DNA of 64,000 nt from Oscillospiraceae bacterium (GCA_022768545.1 JALELV010000022.1:1-64000); one strand, 5' to 3'. Positions 40,343-49,902 are shown, counted from the stretch's first letter. The notes: a model not told the origin generated them from the sequence alone. A program made the numbers and translations.

Positions 40343-42001
40343 GTGATAGAAGGAAAGCAGCTGCGGGACGCCTATATTTCCGCGGCAAACAACATTGGCA
40401 ACAGGCGCCAGGAAGTAGACGCGCTCAATGTTTTCCCCGTGCCGGACGGAGATACCGGTACCAACATGTCCATGACCATGGGGGCCTCGGTGCGGGAGCT
40501 GGCCTTGATGGAAGAGCCCACAGTGGCTGCGGTGGCCCAGACGGCGGCATCAGCCCTTCTGCGGGGGGCGCGGGGTAACTCCGGCGTGATCCTCTCCCTG
40601 CTGTTCCGCGGCTTTGCCAAAGGCCTGGCGGGAAAGACGGCGGCCAATGGGGCTGATTTTGCAAATGCCCTCTCCCTGGGGGTGGAGGCCGCTTACAAAG
40701 CGGTGATGAAGCCCACCGAGGGAACCATCCTTACGGTATCCAGAGTGGCGGCGGAACGCGCCCGCCTGATGGCAAAGAAGACCGATGATCCCCTGGCGGT
40801 ATGGGAAGAGATCCTCTCCGCGGCCGGGGAGGCCCTGGAGGAGACCCCGGAGCTGCTGCCCGTCCTGAAAAAAGCCGGAGTGGTGGATGCGGGCGGACGC
40901 GGCCTGGTGGTGATCTTTGAAGGGATGCTCAGCGTCCTGCGGGATGGAAAGATCATCCAGAACGTGGAGCAGAAGGAGAGCGCCCCCGAAGAAAACGACC
41001 TGTTCCGCAACGCCGCGGGTGAGTTTGACGACGATATTCGGTTTACATACTGTACCGAATTTATCGTGGAGAAAAAAGAGGACTGCGGCGATTCTCTGAA
41101 GCTCAGAGCCTATCTGGAATCCATCGGCGACTGCGTGGTGGTGGTGGATGACGACGAGATCATCAAATGCCATGTGCACACCAATAACCCGGGCAAGGCG
41201 CTGGAGGAGGCCATCTGTTACGGTATGCTCTCCAAGATGAAGATCGAAAACATGCAGGAGCAGCACGCCCAGCGCAAAGCCGCTGTGGCTTCCCAGGAAA
41301 AGAAGGCCAAGCAGCCGGAATATGCTCCGGTGGACCCGGAGATCCCCTATGGCATTGTGGCTGTGGCGGCTGGGGACGGCATACAGACCTTGTTTAAGGA
41401 CCTGGGCGCCAGCGGCATCGTCAGCGGCGGACAGACCATGAATCCCTCCACCGATGATATCCTCAAAGCGGTGCAGTCGGTGCCGGCTCAGACGGTGTTT
41501 GTTCTGCCCAACAATAAAAATATCATTATGGCGGCGGAGCAGGCCATCGGCCTGGCGGACCGCAAGGTCTGCGTCCTTCCCACCCGCACCATCCCCCAGG
41601 GCATCGCGGCCATGCTGGCTTTCGACCCGGAGATGGAGCTGGAAGACAACCAGATGAATATGACAAACGCCATTTCCACCGTCTCCACCGGGCAGATCAC
41701 CTTTGCCGCCCGCGATTCCGATTACGACGGGCACGAGATCAAGGAAGGGGAACTGCTTGCCCTGGACAACGGTAAGCTGGCCTTTACCAGCCGGGACCTC
41801 AACCGCGCCTGCACCAAGCTGGTGCGCCAGATGCTCGGGCGGGACAGTGCCTTTGTGACCATGTACTACGGCTCCGACGTCACGGAGGAGCAGGCCGCCG
41901 CGGTGGAGGAGGCCGTCAAGGCAAAGCTGCCGGATTCCGTAGAGCTCACCATGCTCCGCGGCGGGCAGCCGGTGTACTATTTTATCATTGCGGTGGAATA
42001 G
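40343..42001 (+). CDS. fakA: DAK2 domain fatty acid kinase subunit (YloV/FakA-like)
   Basis: The 552-residue protein has an N-terminal DAK2/DhaL ATP-binding domain (NVFPVPDGDTGTNMSMTM and RGARGNSGVILS, about residues 1-200) and a C-terminal EDD/FakA domain. FakA phosphorylates fatty acids presented by FakB proteins for phospholipid synthesis. No fakB is in the window. The GTG start has AGGAGG upstream. It lies about 100 bases after yloU and ends in a strong terminator. Confidence 0.9.
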   Translation: MIEGKQLRDAYISAANNIGNRRQEVDALNVFPVPDGDTGTNMSMTMGASVRELALMEEPTVAAVAQTAASALLRGARGNSGVILSLLFRGFAKGLAGKTAANGADFANALSLGVEAAYKAVMKPTEGTILTVSRVAAERARLMAKKTDDPLAVWEEILSAAGEALEETPELLPVLKKAGVVDAGGRGLVVIFEGMLSVLRDGKIIQNVEQKESAPEENDLFRNAAGEFDDDIRFTYCTEFIVEKKEDCGDSLKLRAYLESIGDCVVVVDDDEIIKCHVHTNNPGKALEEAICYGMLSKMKIENMQEQHAQRKAAVASQEKKAKQPEYAPVDPEIPYGIVAVAAGDGIQTLFKDLGASGIVSGGQTMNPSTDDILKAVQSVPAQTVFVLPNNKNIIMAAEQAIGLADRKVCVLPTRTIPQGIAAMLAFDPEMELEDNQMNMTNAISTVSTGQITFAARDSDYDGHEIKEGELLALDNGKLAFTSRDLNRACTKLVRQMLGRDSAFVTMYYGSDVTEEQAAAVEEAVKAKLPDSVELTMLRGGQPVYYFIIAVE

Positions 42002-42023
42002 CTTTATCCTGAACGGTTTTGGG

Positions 42024-42051
42024 AAAAAGGCCCCTTAAGGGGCCTTTTTTT
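42024..42051 (+). terminator. fakA terminator
   Basis: An 11-bp stem AAAAAGGCCCC with GGGGCCTTTTT around TTAA, extended by further T residues. Confidence 0.9.
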
Positions 42052-42071
42052 GTGAAAGGGGGATGGCGGTT

Positions 42072-42512
42072 ATGGAAAAGGCTGCCCTGCAGGTCTGCCC
42101 TGCCCGGGCGGAGGACGAGGCGGAAGTTTACCGGCTGCTCTGTCTTTTGGAGGAAAAGGACTTTGACCGGGAGGGCTTTTCCCGGCGGTATCAGGCGGCT
42201 CTGCGGGAAAGCCGGGTGCGTCTTTTTACCGCGCGGGGGCCGGACGGGACGATGGGATTTTTGAGCCTTTTGTTTCAGCGTTACCTGCACCACGAGGGGG
42301 AGGTCGCCGAGATCGGCGAACTGGTGGTGGACCCGGCATCCCGGGGCGGCGGAGCGGGAGGCGCGCTGTTTGCCCAGGCGGTGCGGGCAGCGAAGAGCCG
42401 GGGCTGCGAGACACTGGAGGTGCACTGCGGTGTTTTCAGGGGGCGGGCCCACGCCTTTTATGAGGGACGCGGCATGACAAAGACCCACAGCAAATTCACG
42501 ATGGAGCTTTGA
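42072..42512 (+). CDS. GNAT family N-acetyltransferase
   Basis: The 146-residue protein has the GNAT fold with acetyl-CoA motif ELVVDPASRGGGAGGALFAQA (about residues 83-103) and the C-terminal HAFYEGRGM. The substrate is unknown. An ATG at 42063 is in frame, but AAAGGGGG would then be only two bases away; the ATG at 42072 gives nine bases and was chosen. It is convergent with recG and shares a bidirectional terminator with it. Confidence 0.83.
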   Translation: MEKAALQVCPARAEDEAEVYRLLCLLEEKDFDREGFSRRYQAALRESRVRLFTARGPDGTMGFLSLLFQRYLHHEGEVAEIGELVVDPASRGGGAGGALFAQAVRAAKSRGCETLEVHCGVFRGRAHAFYEGRGMTKTHSKFTMEL

Positions 42513-42540
42513 CTGTTCCGAAAATTTCGAGCTCTATACC

Positions 42541-42578
42541 AAAAGACCTCCGCGTGGTGTGCAATGCGGAGGTCTTTT
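42541..42578. terminator. Bidirectional terminator between GNAT gene and recG
   Basis: A 13-bp stem (AAAAGACCTCCGC, 42541-42553, with 42566-42578) around a 12-nt loop has A-rich and T-rich ends that serve both strands. Confidence 0.87.
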
Positions 42579-42617
42579 ATATACTAAAAGTATAAAAATG
42601 CTTAAAATACAAAAAAC

Positions 42618-44648
42618 TCACCCGGTGGTGACCTTTTGAAGCATCTGAAGCACCTGTCCGCCCAGGGCGCGGTTTTCGGGGGCGGAGAGCTCCGGGTCCT
42701 CCCGCAGGAGCCAGGCGGCGGCGTCCTGGGTGGTGCGCACCAACTCCATATCCCCGGCCATGTCTGCGATCTTGAGCCGGGGCAGCCCGTGCTGCCGGGT
42801 ACCAAAGAAATCCCCGGGGCCGCGGAGCTTTAAGTCCTCCTCCGCAATAGCGAAACCGTCGTTTGTCCTGCAGATGGCCCGCAGGCGGGGGGAAGGCGTC
42901 TCCGATACCAGGATGCAGTGGGACTGGGCCTCCCCGCGGCCCACCCGGCCGCGCAGCTGGTGCAGCTGGCTCAGGCCAAAGCGCTCCGCGTTTTCGATCA
43001 TCATCACGACGGCGTTTGGCACGTCCACCCCTACTTCGATGACGGTGGTGGCCACCAAAAGCTGGATCTCCCCCGAGGCAAAGCGGGCCATGACGCTGTC
43101 TTTTTCGGCGCCCTTCATGCGCCCGTGCAGCAGCCCCACCCGGTAGCCGGCAAACTCCCGAGCGGAGAGCTGTTCGGCGTACTCCTGGGCGGCTAAAAGG
43201 CCCGGGGCGGTTTCTTCCCCTTGTTCTACCAGAGGGCAGACAATATAGGCCTGATACCCCTCGTCCAAATATTTGCGGATAAAGCCGCAGGCCCGCTGAC
43301 GCTTGGGCGGGTCGATCAGATAGGTCTTGATGGACTTGCGCCCGGCGGGCAGTTCATCGATGACGGAGATGTCCAGATCGCCGTAGATGATGAAGGCGAG
43401 GGTGCGGGGGATCGGGGTGGCAGAGAGCACCAGCACGTGGGGGGCCTCCCCCTTTTGGGAGAGGGCTGTGCGCTGCGAAACGCCAAAGCGGTGCTGTTCA
43501 TCTGTGACCACCAGCCCCAGACGGTGGAAATCCACGCCGCTTTGGATGAGGGCATGGGTGCCGATCAGAAGGGAGATGTCCCCCTGACGGAGTTCCCTCA
43601 GCAGCAGCTCCCGCTGTGCCGCGCGGACAGAGCCGGTGAGCAGGGCAACTTTCAGACCGCTGCCTTCAAACAGGCGGGAGAGGGTGGAAAAATGCTGCTC
43701 CGCCAAAATTTCGGTGGGTACCATCAGGGCAGATTGATAGCCGTTTTGCGCGGCAAACCACACGGCGGCGGCCGCTACCATGGTTTTGCCGGAGCCCACG
43801 TCCCCCTGTACCAGACGGTTCATGGGGCGGGGGCCGGCCAGGTCGGCAAAGCATTCCCCAATGGCGCGCCGCTGGGCCCCGGTGAGGGAAAAGGGGAGCA
43901 GCCGCTCGAAGCCGGAGAGCTCTGCCGGGCGCATGGGGGCCCCGGTGGTCTGGCCACTGTGCTGTTTTAGGCGGGTAAGGGCCAGGGCCAGCACAAACAG
44001 CTCCTCGAATATCAGGCGGCGGCGGGCCTGCTCCAGTGCCCCGGCGGAGGGAGGTAGATGGACACAGCGCAGCGCCTCCTCCAGGCCGCACAGGCCAAAG
44101 CGCTCCCGCAGGGCGGGGGGCAGCGTTTCGGGGATCCTTCCTTCCAGGAGGGAGAGCGCCTGCCGGATGTTGGCTCCCACCGACCGGGAGGTGAGCCCCT
44201 CGGTGAGGGGATAGACCGGGGAGAACGCCTCCTCCCCCTCGGGGGAGATCACCAGAGGGGACGCCATCTCCCGGCGGGTGAATTTTCCCCCCATCCTCCC
44301 GTAAAAGAGGTATTCCTCCTCCGTCTTTAAGGCAGACACGGTGTAGCGCGCGTTAAAAAAGGTGAGGTACAGGTCGGCGCTGCCGTCTGTCACCAGTACC
44401 TTGAAGAGGGAGAGCCCCTTGCGGATGCGCTGCTCACCGGACTTGGACACCACCCGGGCACGGACAGCGCAGTTTTCTCCAAAGGGGGCGGCGGAGATGG
44501 GAAACGGTGCGGAATGATCGATATAGTTTCTGGGATAGTGGCGCAGCAGATCCTCTAAAGTAAAGAGCCCAAGCTTGGCGTACAGGGAGGCCCGTTTTTC
44601 CCCCACACCTTTCAGATAGCGCAGATCGGTCTGCAGCGAAGCCTCCAT
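42618..44648 (-). CDS. recG: ATP-dependent DNA helicase RecG
   Basis: The 676-residue protein remodels stalled replication forks and Holliday junctions. It contains an N-terminal wedge/OB domain (about 1-230), helicase motif I GDVGSGKTMVA, the RecG-typical Walker B DEQHRFG, motif III LSATPIPRT, and motif VI QLRGRVGRG. The C-terminal TRG region (FFGTRQHG) follows. Length is typical. The ATG at 44648 follows AAGGATGTG. It is a single minus-strand gene. Confidence 0.97.
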   Translation of the reverse strand: MEASLQTDLRYLKGVGEKRASLYAKLGLFTLEDLLRHYPRNYIDHSAPFPISAAPFGENCAVRARVVSKSGEQRIRKGLSLFKVLVTDGSADLYLTFFNARYTVSALKTEEEYLFYGRMGGKFTRREMASPLVISPEGEEAFSPVYPLTEGLTSRSVGANIRQALSLLEGRIPETLPPALRERFGLCGLEEALRCVHLPPSAGALEQARRRLIFEELFVLALALTRLKQHSGQTTGAPMRPAELSGFERLLPFSLTGAQRRAIGECFADLAGPRPMNRLVQGDVGSGKTMVAAAAVWFAAQNGYQSALMVPTEILAEQHFSTLSRLFEGSGLKVALLTGSVRAAQRELLLRELRQGDISLLIGTHALIQSGVDFHRLGLVVTDEQHRFGVSQRTALSQKGEAPHVLVLSATPIPRTLAFIIYGDLDISVIDELPAGRKSIKTYLIDPPKRQRACGFIRKYLDEGYQAYIVCPLVEQGEETAPGLLAAQEYAEQLSAREFAGYRVGLLHGRMKGAEKDSVMARFASGEIQLLVATTVIEVGVDVPNAVVMMIENAERFGLSQLHQLRGRVGRGEAQSHCILVSETPSPRLRAICRTNDGFAIAEEDLKLRGPGDFFGTRQHGLPRLKIADMAGDMELVRTTQDAAAWLLREDPELSAPENRALGGQVLQMLQKVTTG

Positions 44649-44781
44649 TTTTTAACACATCCTTTGCGGCGGGAGCTGCCTCCCTCAGATAGGCTTATTT
44701 TACCTCCGCACGGTCATTTTGTCCACCGGGGGCCGAAAACAATAGGAGAAGAAAGAAGGGCAAAAAAGGAGCTTTTTGTCC

Positions 44782-44810
44782 TTTTCAAGCAGAAAAAGCT
44801 GTGATACAAT
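44782..44810 (+). promoter_or_regulatory. Promoter of the Tim44-like gene
   Basis: TTTTCA, a 17-base spacer and TACAAT, about 30 bases upstream of the ATG. Confidence 0.6.
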
Positions 44811-44839
44811 GACATAAGAATATGCTGAGGAGGGAAAAT

Positions 44840-45742
44840 ATGAAGCATTGGAGAGGCTTTTTGGCCCTTATCGTGGCGGCGGCGGCGGTCTGCGCCCTTT
44901 CCCTGATCGCGCCGGCCGATTTTGGAGATTTTTCCGGAGATACGGATTTCGGCGGAGGGGATTCCGATTGGGGCGGCGGTGACTGGGACAGTGACTGGGA
45001 CAGCGACTGGGACAGCGGCGGAGGAGGCGTCGGTCTCGGCATCCCGGTCCCGGTCGTCATCGCGATCATTGTGATCGTGTTGGTGGTCCGTTCCGGAAAG
45101 TCCGGCGGAAAAAGCTCCGGGGGAGGCAGGCCCCAGGGGGCAGCCCCCACGCCGGCTTCTGTCCTGCGGCCTTTGGCGGAGTTTCAGACAATAGACCCTG
45201 GCTTCAGCGAGGCTGCCATGACAGAAAAGATCTCGAACCTCTATGTCCAGTTCCAGAACAGCTGGCAGAATAAGGATCTTGCCCCGGTAAGGCCCTACCT
45301 GACCGACGCCCTTTACGCTCAAATGGACCGCCAGCTGCAGACAGCCTATGTGCAGAAGGGGCTTACCAACCGTATCGAGCGCATCGCGGTGCTGGGCGTG
45401 GAACTGCGGGGTTTCCGCCAGGACGAAGTAAACGACGTGATGGTGGCCAATGTGCGCACCCGCATGGTGGACTATGTTGTAAACGACGCCACGGGCCAGG
45501 TGGTGCGCGGCAGTGCGGATCAGGAGTTGTTTATGACCTATGAGTGGACGCTTGTCCGTTCCAAGGGCATGACAACCCGGCAAAGCGGCGGCACCACAAC
45601 GGTGCACTGCCCCAACTGCGGCGCAGCGGTGGATCTCAACCAGTCGGCCCAGTGCCGGTTCTGCGGCGGGGTGCTTCAGGCCTCGGAGTATGACTGGGTG
45701 GTCTCCCAGATCAAGGGCCTTTCCCAGAGCGGGCGGCAGTAA
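44840..45742 (+). CDS. Tim44-like domain membrane protein with zinc ribbon
   Basis: The 300-residue protein has an N-terminal membrane segment or signal (about 5-24). An unusual Gly/Asp/Trp-rich stretch follows with three consecutive DSDW-type repeats (about 38-62), then a second membrane helix (about 68-86). A Tim44-like domain (about 110-255) and a C-terminal zinc ribbon (CPNCGA...CRFCGG) complete it. Bacterial Tim44-like proteins are predicted envelope proteins of unknown role. The ATG at 44840 has GAGGAGGG upstream and is preferred over the ATG at 44822, which contains the ribosome site. Confidence 0.83.
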   Translation: MKHWRGFLALIVAAAAVCALSLIAPADFGDFSGDTDFGGGDSDWGGGDWDSDWDSDWDSGGGGVGLGIPVPVVIAIIVIVLVVRSGKSGGKSSGGGRPQGAAPTPASVLRPLAEFQTIDPGFSEAAMTEKISNLYVQFQNSWQNKDLAPVRPYLTDALYAQMDRQLQTAYVQKGLTNRIERIAVLGVELRGFRQDEVNDVMVANVRTRMVDYVVNDATGQVVRGSADQELFMTYEWTLVRSKGMTTRQSGGTTTVHCPNCGAAVDLNQSAQCRFCGGVLQASEYDWVVSQIKGLSQSGRQ

Positions 45743-45851
45743 GCCGTTTTCCTCCTCGGCGGACGGCCTTAGGGGCAGAGGGGCCATGCTTTTTCCGCAC
45801 CCGCCGGCCGAAAGTGTGCGATTTTGACCCATCCTTAAAAATTGGCAGTGC

Positions 45852-45875
45852 ATGCCGCCCCCTCCGGGGCGGCAT
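45852..45875 (+). other. Hairpin just before the YbaK-family ribosome site
   Basis: ATGCCGCCCC (45852-45861) and GGGGCGGCAT (45866-45875) form a perfect 10-bp stem six bases before the GGGAGG of the next gene. It might modulate translation or be a remnant terminator. Confidence 0.5.
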
Positions 45876-45895
45876 ACGGTTGGGAGGAAATGGAA

Positions 45896-46378
45896 TTGTC
45901 GGTCAATACAGTAAAGGAATATCTCAAACGGTGGGGCATGGAGGGCCGGGTGCTGGAGTTTGACGTCTCCAGCGCCACGGTGGAGCTGGCGGCGGAGGCC
46001 CTGGGATGCGAGCCCTGCCGTATTGCCAAGACGCTCTCCTTTGACCTTGCCGGGCAGACACTGCTCATTGTGGCGGCGGGGGACGCCAAAATAGACAACC
46101 CCCGCTATAAGGCGCGGTTTTGCGGAAAGGCGAAAATGCTTTCGCCGGACCAGGTGGAGGAGCGCACCGGCCACCGGGTGGGGGGCGTCTGCCCCTTTGC
46201 TGTCCGGGAAGGAGTACAGGTCTTTTTGGACGAGTCACTCCGGCGCTTTCCCACGGTCTACCCGGCCTGCGGCAGCGCGAACAGCGCCATTGAGCTCACC
46301 TGCTCCCAGTTGGAGGAATTGACAGAGGGCGCGGAATGGGTGGATGTCTGTAAAGGATGGCGCCCGGAGGAGGCGTAA
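45896..46378 (+). CDS. YbaK/EbsC family aminoacyl-tRNA deacylase-like protein
   Basis: The 160-residue protein has the YbaK/ProX editing fold, with the FDVSSATVELAAEALGCEPCRIAKTLSF start, the K45 in AKTL, and the VGGVCPFAVREGVQVFLDESL block. Members hydrolyse misacylated Cys- or Ala-tRNAPro. The TTG at 45896 was chosen because GGGAGG sits eight bases upstream and it gives the usual MSVxxVKEYL start; the ATG at 45890 would be too close to the ribosome site. Confidence 0.9.
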   Translation: MSVNTVKEYLKRWGMEGRVLEFDVSSATVELAAEALGCEPCRIAKTLSFDLAGQTLLIVAAGDAKIDNPRYKARFCGKAKMLSPDQVEERTGHRVGGVCPFAVREGVQVFLDESLRRFPTVYPACGSANSAIELTCSQLEELTEGAEWVDVCKGWRPEEA

Positions 46379-46393
46379 GGGCTACAAAACATC

Positions 46394-46429
46394 AAAAGCG
46401 GGCCTGTCTTTCGGACAGGCCCGCTTTTT
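46394..46429. terminator. Bidirectional terminator between YbaK-family gene and mnmA
   Basis: A 15-bp stem (AAAAGCGGGCCTGTC, 46394-46408, with 46414-46428) around a 5-nt loop. Its symmetrical A/T ends serve both converging genes. Confidence 0.92.
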
Positions 46430-46437
46430 GCAGGCTT

Positions 46438-47493
46438 TTATTTTGTCAGTTGTTTGGCGATGAAGCCGCCGCCGAGCAGAAACTCTCCGTCGTAGCACAC
46501 GGCGGACTGCCCCGGCGCGGGGGCGCGCTGGGGGGCGTCGAAATCCACCCGGGCGGCCCCGCCCTCCAGCGGGGTGACAAGGGCGGGGGCCTCCTTTGCC
46601 ATGGAGCGGATCCTCACGCCGCAGCGGAAGGGACGCTCCGGGGCGGAGAAGGCGGGCCAAAGGCAATTTTCCAGCAATATGCCGCCGGCGTACTCCCGGC
46701 CGGAATCGGCAAGGTAGATGCGGTTTGTTTCGGCGTCCATGCTCTGGATAAACACCGGGCGGCCCAGAGCGATGCCAAGGCCCTTTCTCTGGCCCACGGT
46801 GTAGTGCAGCAGGCCTTTATGCCTGCCGCAGGGCTCCCCTTCCGGGGAGATAAAATCCCCTTCCTCCATGGGGCCAAAGCGGTGCTCTAAGTAGGCAGGG
46901 TAGTCGTTGTCCGGTACAAAGCAGATCTCCTGGCTGTCGGGGGAGGCGGCGCAGGGGAGCCCTGCCTCCCGGGCGATGGCGCGCACGTCATCCTTGGGCA
47001 GCGCCTCCAAGGGCAGGATCAGAGTGGAGAGCTGCTCCTGCGTCAGGCGATAGAGCATATAGGACTGATCCCGGGCAAGGCAGCCCGCTTTGCGGATCCG
47101 GTACCGGCCGTCCGCCTGGAAAAGACCGGCGTAATGGCCGGTGGCAGTCTTGCCGCAGCCCAGCTCCCGGGCCTTTTGGGAGAGAATGGCGAATTTGGTG
47201 GTGGGGTTGCAGATGACGCAGGGGTTGGGCGTTCTGCCCCGGCGGTACTCCCGGTCAAAGGGAAGGATGACATTTTGCGTAAACAGCTCCTCCTCCTCCG
47301 CCACGTACAGGGGGATGCCGAGGGCATCCGCCGCCAGTTCGGCGGCTTCCACCGCCGATGCGTGACAGGGGGAGAGCTTCAGCACCAGGCCGCTTACCTC
47401 GTACCCCGCTCGCTGCAGTAAAAGCGCGCATACAGAAGAATCCACCCCGCCGCTGAGCGCTACCAGAACGCGGCGGGAGGGATCAGTGGACAT
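46438..47493 (-). CDS. mnmA: tRNA-specific 2-thiouridylase MnmA
   Basis: The 351-residue enzyme thiolates U34 of Lys, Glu and Gln tRNAs. It has the PP-loop ALSGGVDSSVCALLL, the catalytic cysteines in NPCVICN (first) and SQEICFV (second), and the conserved GxxTVGQRKGLG block (LLHYTVGQRKGLGIA). The ATG at 47493 lies inside the end of nifU, so the genes are translationally coupled. NifS upstream supplies the persulfide sulfur, which explains the operon order nifS-nifU-mnmA. Confidence 0.96.
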   Translation of the reverse strand: MSTDPSRRVLVALSGGVDSSVCALLLQRAGYEVSGLVLKLSPCHASAVEAAELAADALGIPLYVAEEEELFTQNVILPFDREYRRGRTPNPCVICNPTTKFAILSQKARELGCGKTATGHYAGLFQADGRYRIRKAGCLARDQSYMLYRLTQEQLSTLILPLEALPKDDVRAIAREAGLPCAASPDSQEICFVPDNDYPAYLEHRFGPMEEGDFISPEGEPCGRHKGLLHYTVGQRKGLGIALGRPVFIQSMDAETNRIYLADSGREYAGGILLENCLWPAFSAPERPFRCGVRIRSMAKEAPALVTPLEGGAARVDFDAPQRAPAPGQSAVCYDGEFLLGGGFIAKQLTK

Positions 47494-47911
47494 GGCAGGC
47501 CTCGCAGTCCCCGACCGTTCCCACAATGGGGGTCGGGTCGACGCCGAGCCGGGTGTAATAGTCGGACAGGGCAGCCTTGACAGCCTGCTCCGCCAAAACG
47601 GAACAGTGGATCTTTGCGGGCGGCAGCCCCTCCAGAGCCTCTACCACCGCTTTGTTGGAGAGCTTCAAGGCTTCCCCGATGGTTTTGCCCTTGATCATCT
47701 CGGTGGCCATGGAGCTGGTGGCAATGGCGGCTCCACAGCCGAAGGTTTTAAACTTGACGTCCTCGATGACGCCGTTTTTGATCTTCAGATACATCTTCAT
47801 GATGTCGCCGCACTTGGCGTTGCCCACCTCGCCCACTCCGTCTGCGTCGGTGATTTCCCCCACGTTGCGGGGGTTGGCGAAATGATCCATTACTTTTTCA
47901 GTATACAGCAT
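47483..47911 (-). CDS. nifU: Fe-S cluster scaffold protein NifU/IscU-type
   Basis: The 142-residue protein is a single IscU-like scaffold domain, starting MLYTEKVMDHFANPRNVG. Its three cluster-ligand cysteines are in NAKCGD, FGCGAA and IHCSVLAE. It receives sulfur from the NifS gene product encoded upstream. A C-terminal GDCEACHVH adds two further cysteines and a histidine. AAGGAGG precedes the ATG. The stop overlaps mnmA. Confidence 0.95.
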   Translation of the reverse strand: MLYTEKVMDHFANPRNVGEITDADGVGEVGNAKCGDIMKMYLKIKNGVIEDVKFKTFGCGAAIATSSMATEMIKGKTIGEALKLSNKAVVEALEGLPPAKIHCSVLAEQAVKAALSDYYTRLGVDPTPIVGTVGDCEACHVH

Positions 47912-47930
47912 GGTTTTTCCCTCCTTGGTT

Positions 47931-49133
47931 TTACTGGTTGGCGGTGATCTTCTCCCACAGGGGCGACATGGCGCGCAGGCGGCCGATGACGCCGGGGAGC
48001 ACCTGGATGATATAGTCGGCGTCAGCCTCGGTGTTTTCGTCCGAAAAACTGATGCGCAGCGAACCGTGAGCCCACTCGTGGGTGAGGCCCAGGGACAGAA
48101 GAACATGGCTGGGGTCCAGGGAGCCGGAGGTGCAGGCGGAACCGGAGGAGGCCGCGATGCCCATGGCGTCCAGGCTCAGCAGAAGGGATTCCCCCTCCAC
48201 CCCGAGAAAGGAGAAGTTGACGCTGCCGGGCAGGCGCCGCACCGGGTCGCCGTTGAGTCGGGCGTGGTCGAAGCCCTCGAAAGCGTGGATGAGCTTGTCC
48301 CGCAGTACCCGCAGCCGGGCGGCGCGGGCGGGGATGTCGGCACAGGCGTCCTCGATGGCCTGCCCGAGGCCGACGATGCCGGCGATGTTTTCGGTGCCGG
48401 CCCGGCGTCCCCGCTCCTGTCCGCCGCCGTCGATGAGGTTCGGCAGGCGGATACCCTTGCGGCAATACAGCACCCCTACCCCTTTCGGCCCGTGGATCTT
48501 GTGGGCGGAGAGGGAGAGCAGGTCGATATTCTGGGCCTTGACGTCGATCTCCACATTGCCCACAGCCTGTACGGCGTCGGTGTGGAACAGCACGCCCTTT
48601 CTGCGGCAGACGGCGCCGATTTCGGCGATGGGCTGGATGGTGCCGATCTCGTTATTGGCGTACATGATGGATACCAGGGCGGTATCCTCACGGATGGCCT
48701 TTTCCACATCCTCCGCCCGGAGGAGCCCCGCGGTGTCCACGGGGAGATAAGTGACCTCAAAGCCCTCTTTTTCCAGAGCGGCGCAGGTATGCAGAACCGC
48801 ATGGTGCTCAAACACCGAGGTCACGATGTGCTTCTTCCCCTTGAGGGCCAGGGAATGGGCGACGCCTTTGATGGCCCAGTTGTCGGCCTCGGATCCCCCG
48901 GAGGTAAAATAGACCTCTGTGGGGCCCTCGTGCCGGGAGAGCTCCGCCCCCAGGGCGCGTTCCACCTGGTTGCGGGCGTGTTCCATGGCGGCGCAGGCCT
49001 CCCGCCCTTTACGGTAGATGCTGGAGGCGTTGCCGTAGCCCTCCTGAAGCCAGGGCAGCATGGCCTCCAGCACCGGGCCGGAGATACGGGTGGTGGCGGA
49101 ATTATCCGCATATACAAATTTTTTTTCTTCCAT
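47931..49133 (-). CDS. nifS: Cysteine desulfurase NifS
   Basis: The 400-residue PLP enzyme converts cysteine to alanine and a protein persulfide. The PLP lysine is in [12 protein letters not shown], and the active cysteine is in [12 protein letters not shown], the short NifS/IscS-type loop. It supplies sulfur to NifU for cluster assembly and to MnmA for tRNA thiolation. The start at 49133 follows AGGAGG; an earlier in-frame start would precede the ribosome site. Its promoter contains a perfect palindrome that could bind an IscR-like regulator. Confidence 0.96.
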   Translation of the reverse strand: MEEKKFVYADNSATTRISGPVLEAMLPWLQEGYGNASSIYRKGREACAAMEHARNQVERALGAELSRHEGPTEVYFTSGGSEADNWAIKGVAHSLALKGKKHIVTSVFEHHAVLHTCAALEKEGFEVTYLPVDTAGLLRAEDVEKAIREDTALVSIMYANNEIGTIQPIAEIGAVCRRKGVLFHTDAVQAVGNVEIDVKAQNIDLLSLSAHKIHGPKGVGVLYCRKGIRLPNLIDGGGQERGRRAGTENIAGIVGLGQAIEDACADIPARAARLRVLRDKLIHAFEGFDHARLNGDPVRRLPGSVNFSFLGVEGESLLLSLDAMGIAASSGSACTSGSLDPSHVLLSLGLTHEWAHGSLRISFSDENTEADADYIIQVLPGVIGRLRAMSPLWEKITANQ

Positions 49134-49195
49134 AAGATACCTCCTGTGCAGCAGCGACAAATGGAGTGAATGAGTGTATTTTGGGGTCCGACTCT

Positions 49196-49224
49196 ATACT
49201 ATAGTATTTTGCTGGGAATTACAA
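49196..49224 (-). promoter_or_regulatory. nifS promoter with overlapping palindrome
   Basis: On the minus strand: TTGTAA, a 17-base spacer, TAGTAT. The perfect palindrome ATACTATAGTAT (49196-49207) covers the -10 box, a typical position for a repressor. A similar ATGCTATAATAT lies at the rrf2 promoter. Confidence 0.6.
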
Positions 49225-49273
49225 GCCCTATCCGGAAAAAAGAAGAAAATTCACAGTTTTTTGGCGAAAGGGC

Positions 49274-49720
49274 TCATAAAAACCTCTGGTAGAACGCCAC
49301 GGCCAGGCGGTCACAGCGCTCGTTTTCCGGGTGCCCGGCGTGCCCCTTTACCCAGCAAAAGGACACCTGGTGGGTCTCACACAGGGCAAGCAGCTCCTGC
49401 CACAGGTCGGCGTTGAGGGCGGGCTCCCGGTTGCTCTTTTTCCAGCCGTTGGCCCGCCATTTTTTGGCCCAACCCTTTTCGATCCCGTTGACCACGTACT
49501 GCGAATCGGTGGTGAGGGTGACCTGGCAGGGGCGTTTGAGGGCGGAGAGGGCGCTGATGACCGCAGTGAGCTCCATACGGTTGTTGGTGGTGACGGCCTC
49601 GCCGCCGGAGAGCTCCTTTTCCACCCCCCGGCAGCGGAGCACCGCCCCCCAGCCCCCTGGGCCGGGGTTGCCGGAGCAGGCGCCGTCGGTGAAAATCTCG
49701 ATCTGCTGCAGCTTTGCCAT
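49274..49720 (-). CDS. rnhA: Ribonuclease HI
   Basis: The 148-residue protein degrades RNA in RNA-DNA hybrids. It has the full DEDD-type active site: D in [17 protein letters not shown] in [10 protein letters not shown] in [12 protein letters not shown], and the final D/H region [17 protein letters not shown]. Length is that of E. coli RNase HI. It lies upstream of nifS on the minus strand with its own promoter. The ATG follows GGGAGGAAAGC. Confidence 0.95.
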   Translation of the reverse strand: MAKLQQIEIFTDGACSGNPGPGGWGAVLRCRGVEKELSGGEAVTTNNRMELTAVISALSALKRPCQVTLTTDSQYVVNGIEKGWAKKWRANGWKKSNREPALNADLWQELLALCETHQVSFCWVKGHAGHPENERCDRLAVAFYQRFL

Positions 49721-49765
49721 ATTGCTTTCCTCCCTGGGGGCCCGCCCCGGCGTAATATTACTGAC

Positions 49766-49794
49766 ATTATAATATGTCCCGCCGCAAAACACAA
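49766..49794 (-). promoter_or_regulatory. rnhA promoter
   Basis: On the minus strand: TTGTGT, a 17-base spacer, TATAAT, about 45 bases from the ATG. Confidence 0.75.
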
Positions 49795-49902
49795 GAAAAG
49801 CAAAGGGGAAGGGAACGGTGTTTGAGCGGGCTGTTTCCGGGCAGAATAAAAGAGGCGCCCCGGAAAGAAAAGAGCCGGCCCGGTGCTTTTCCGAGAGTAT
49901 AC

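Noticed and set aside
44975-45016. Short direct repeats (GACAGTGACTGG units), considered as a CRISPR or satellite
   Set aside because: The units are tandem, in frame and encode DSDW repeats in the Tim44-like protein; there are no spacers.
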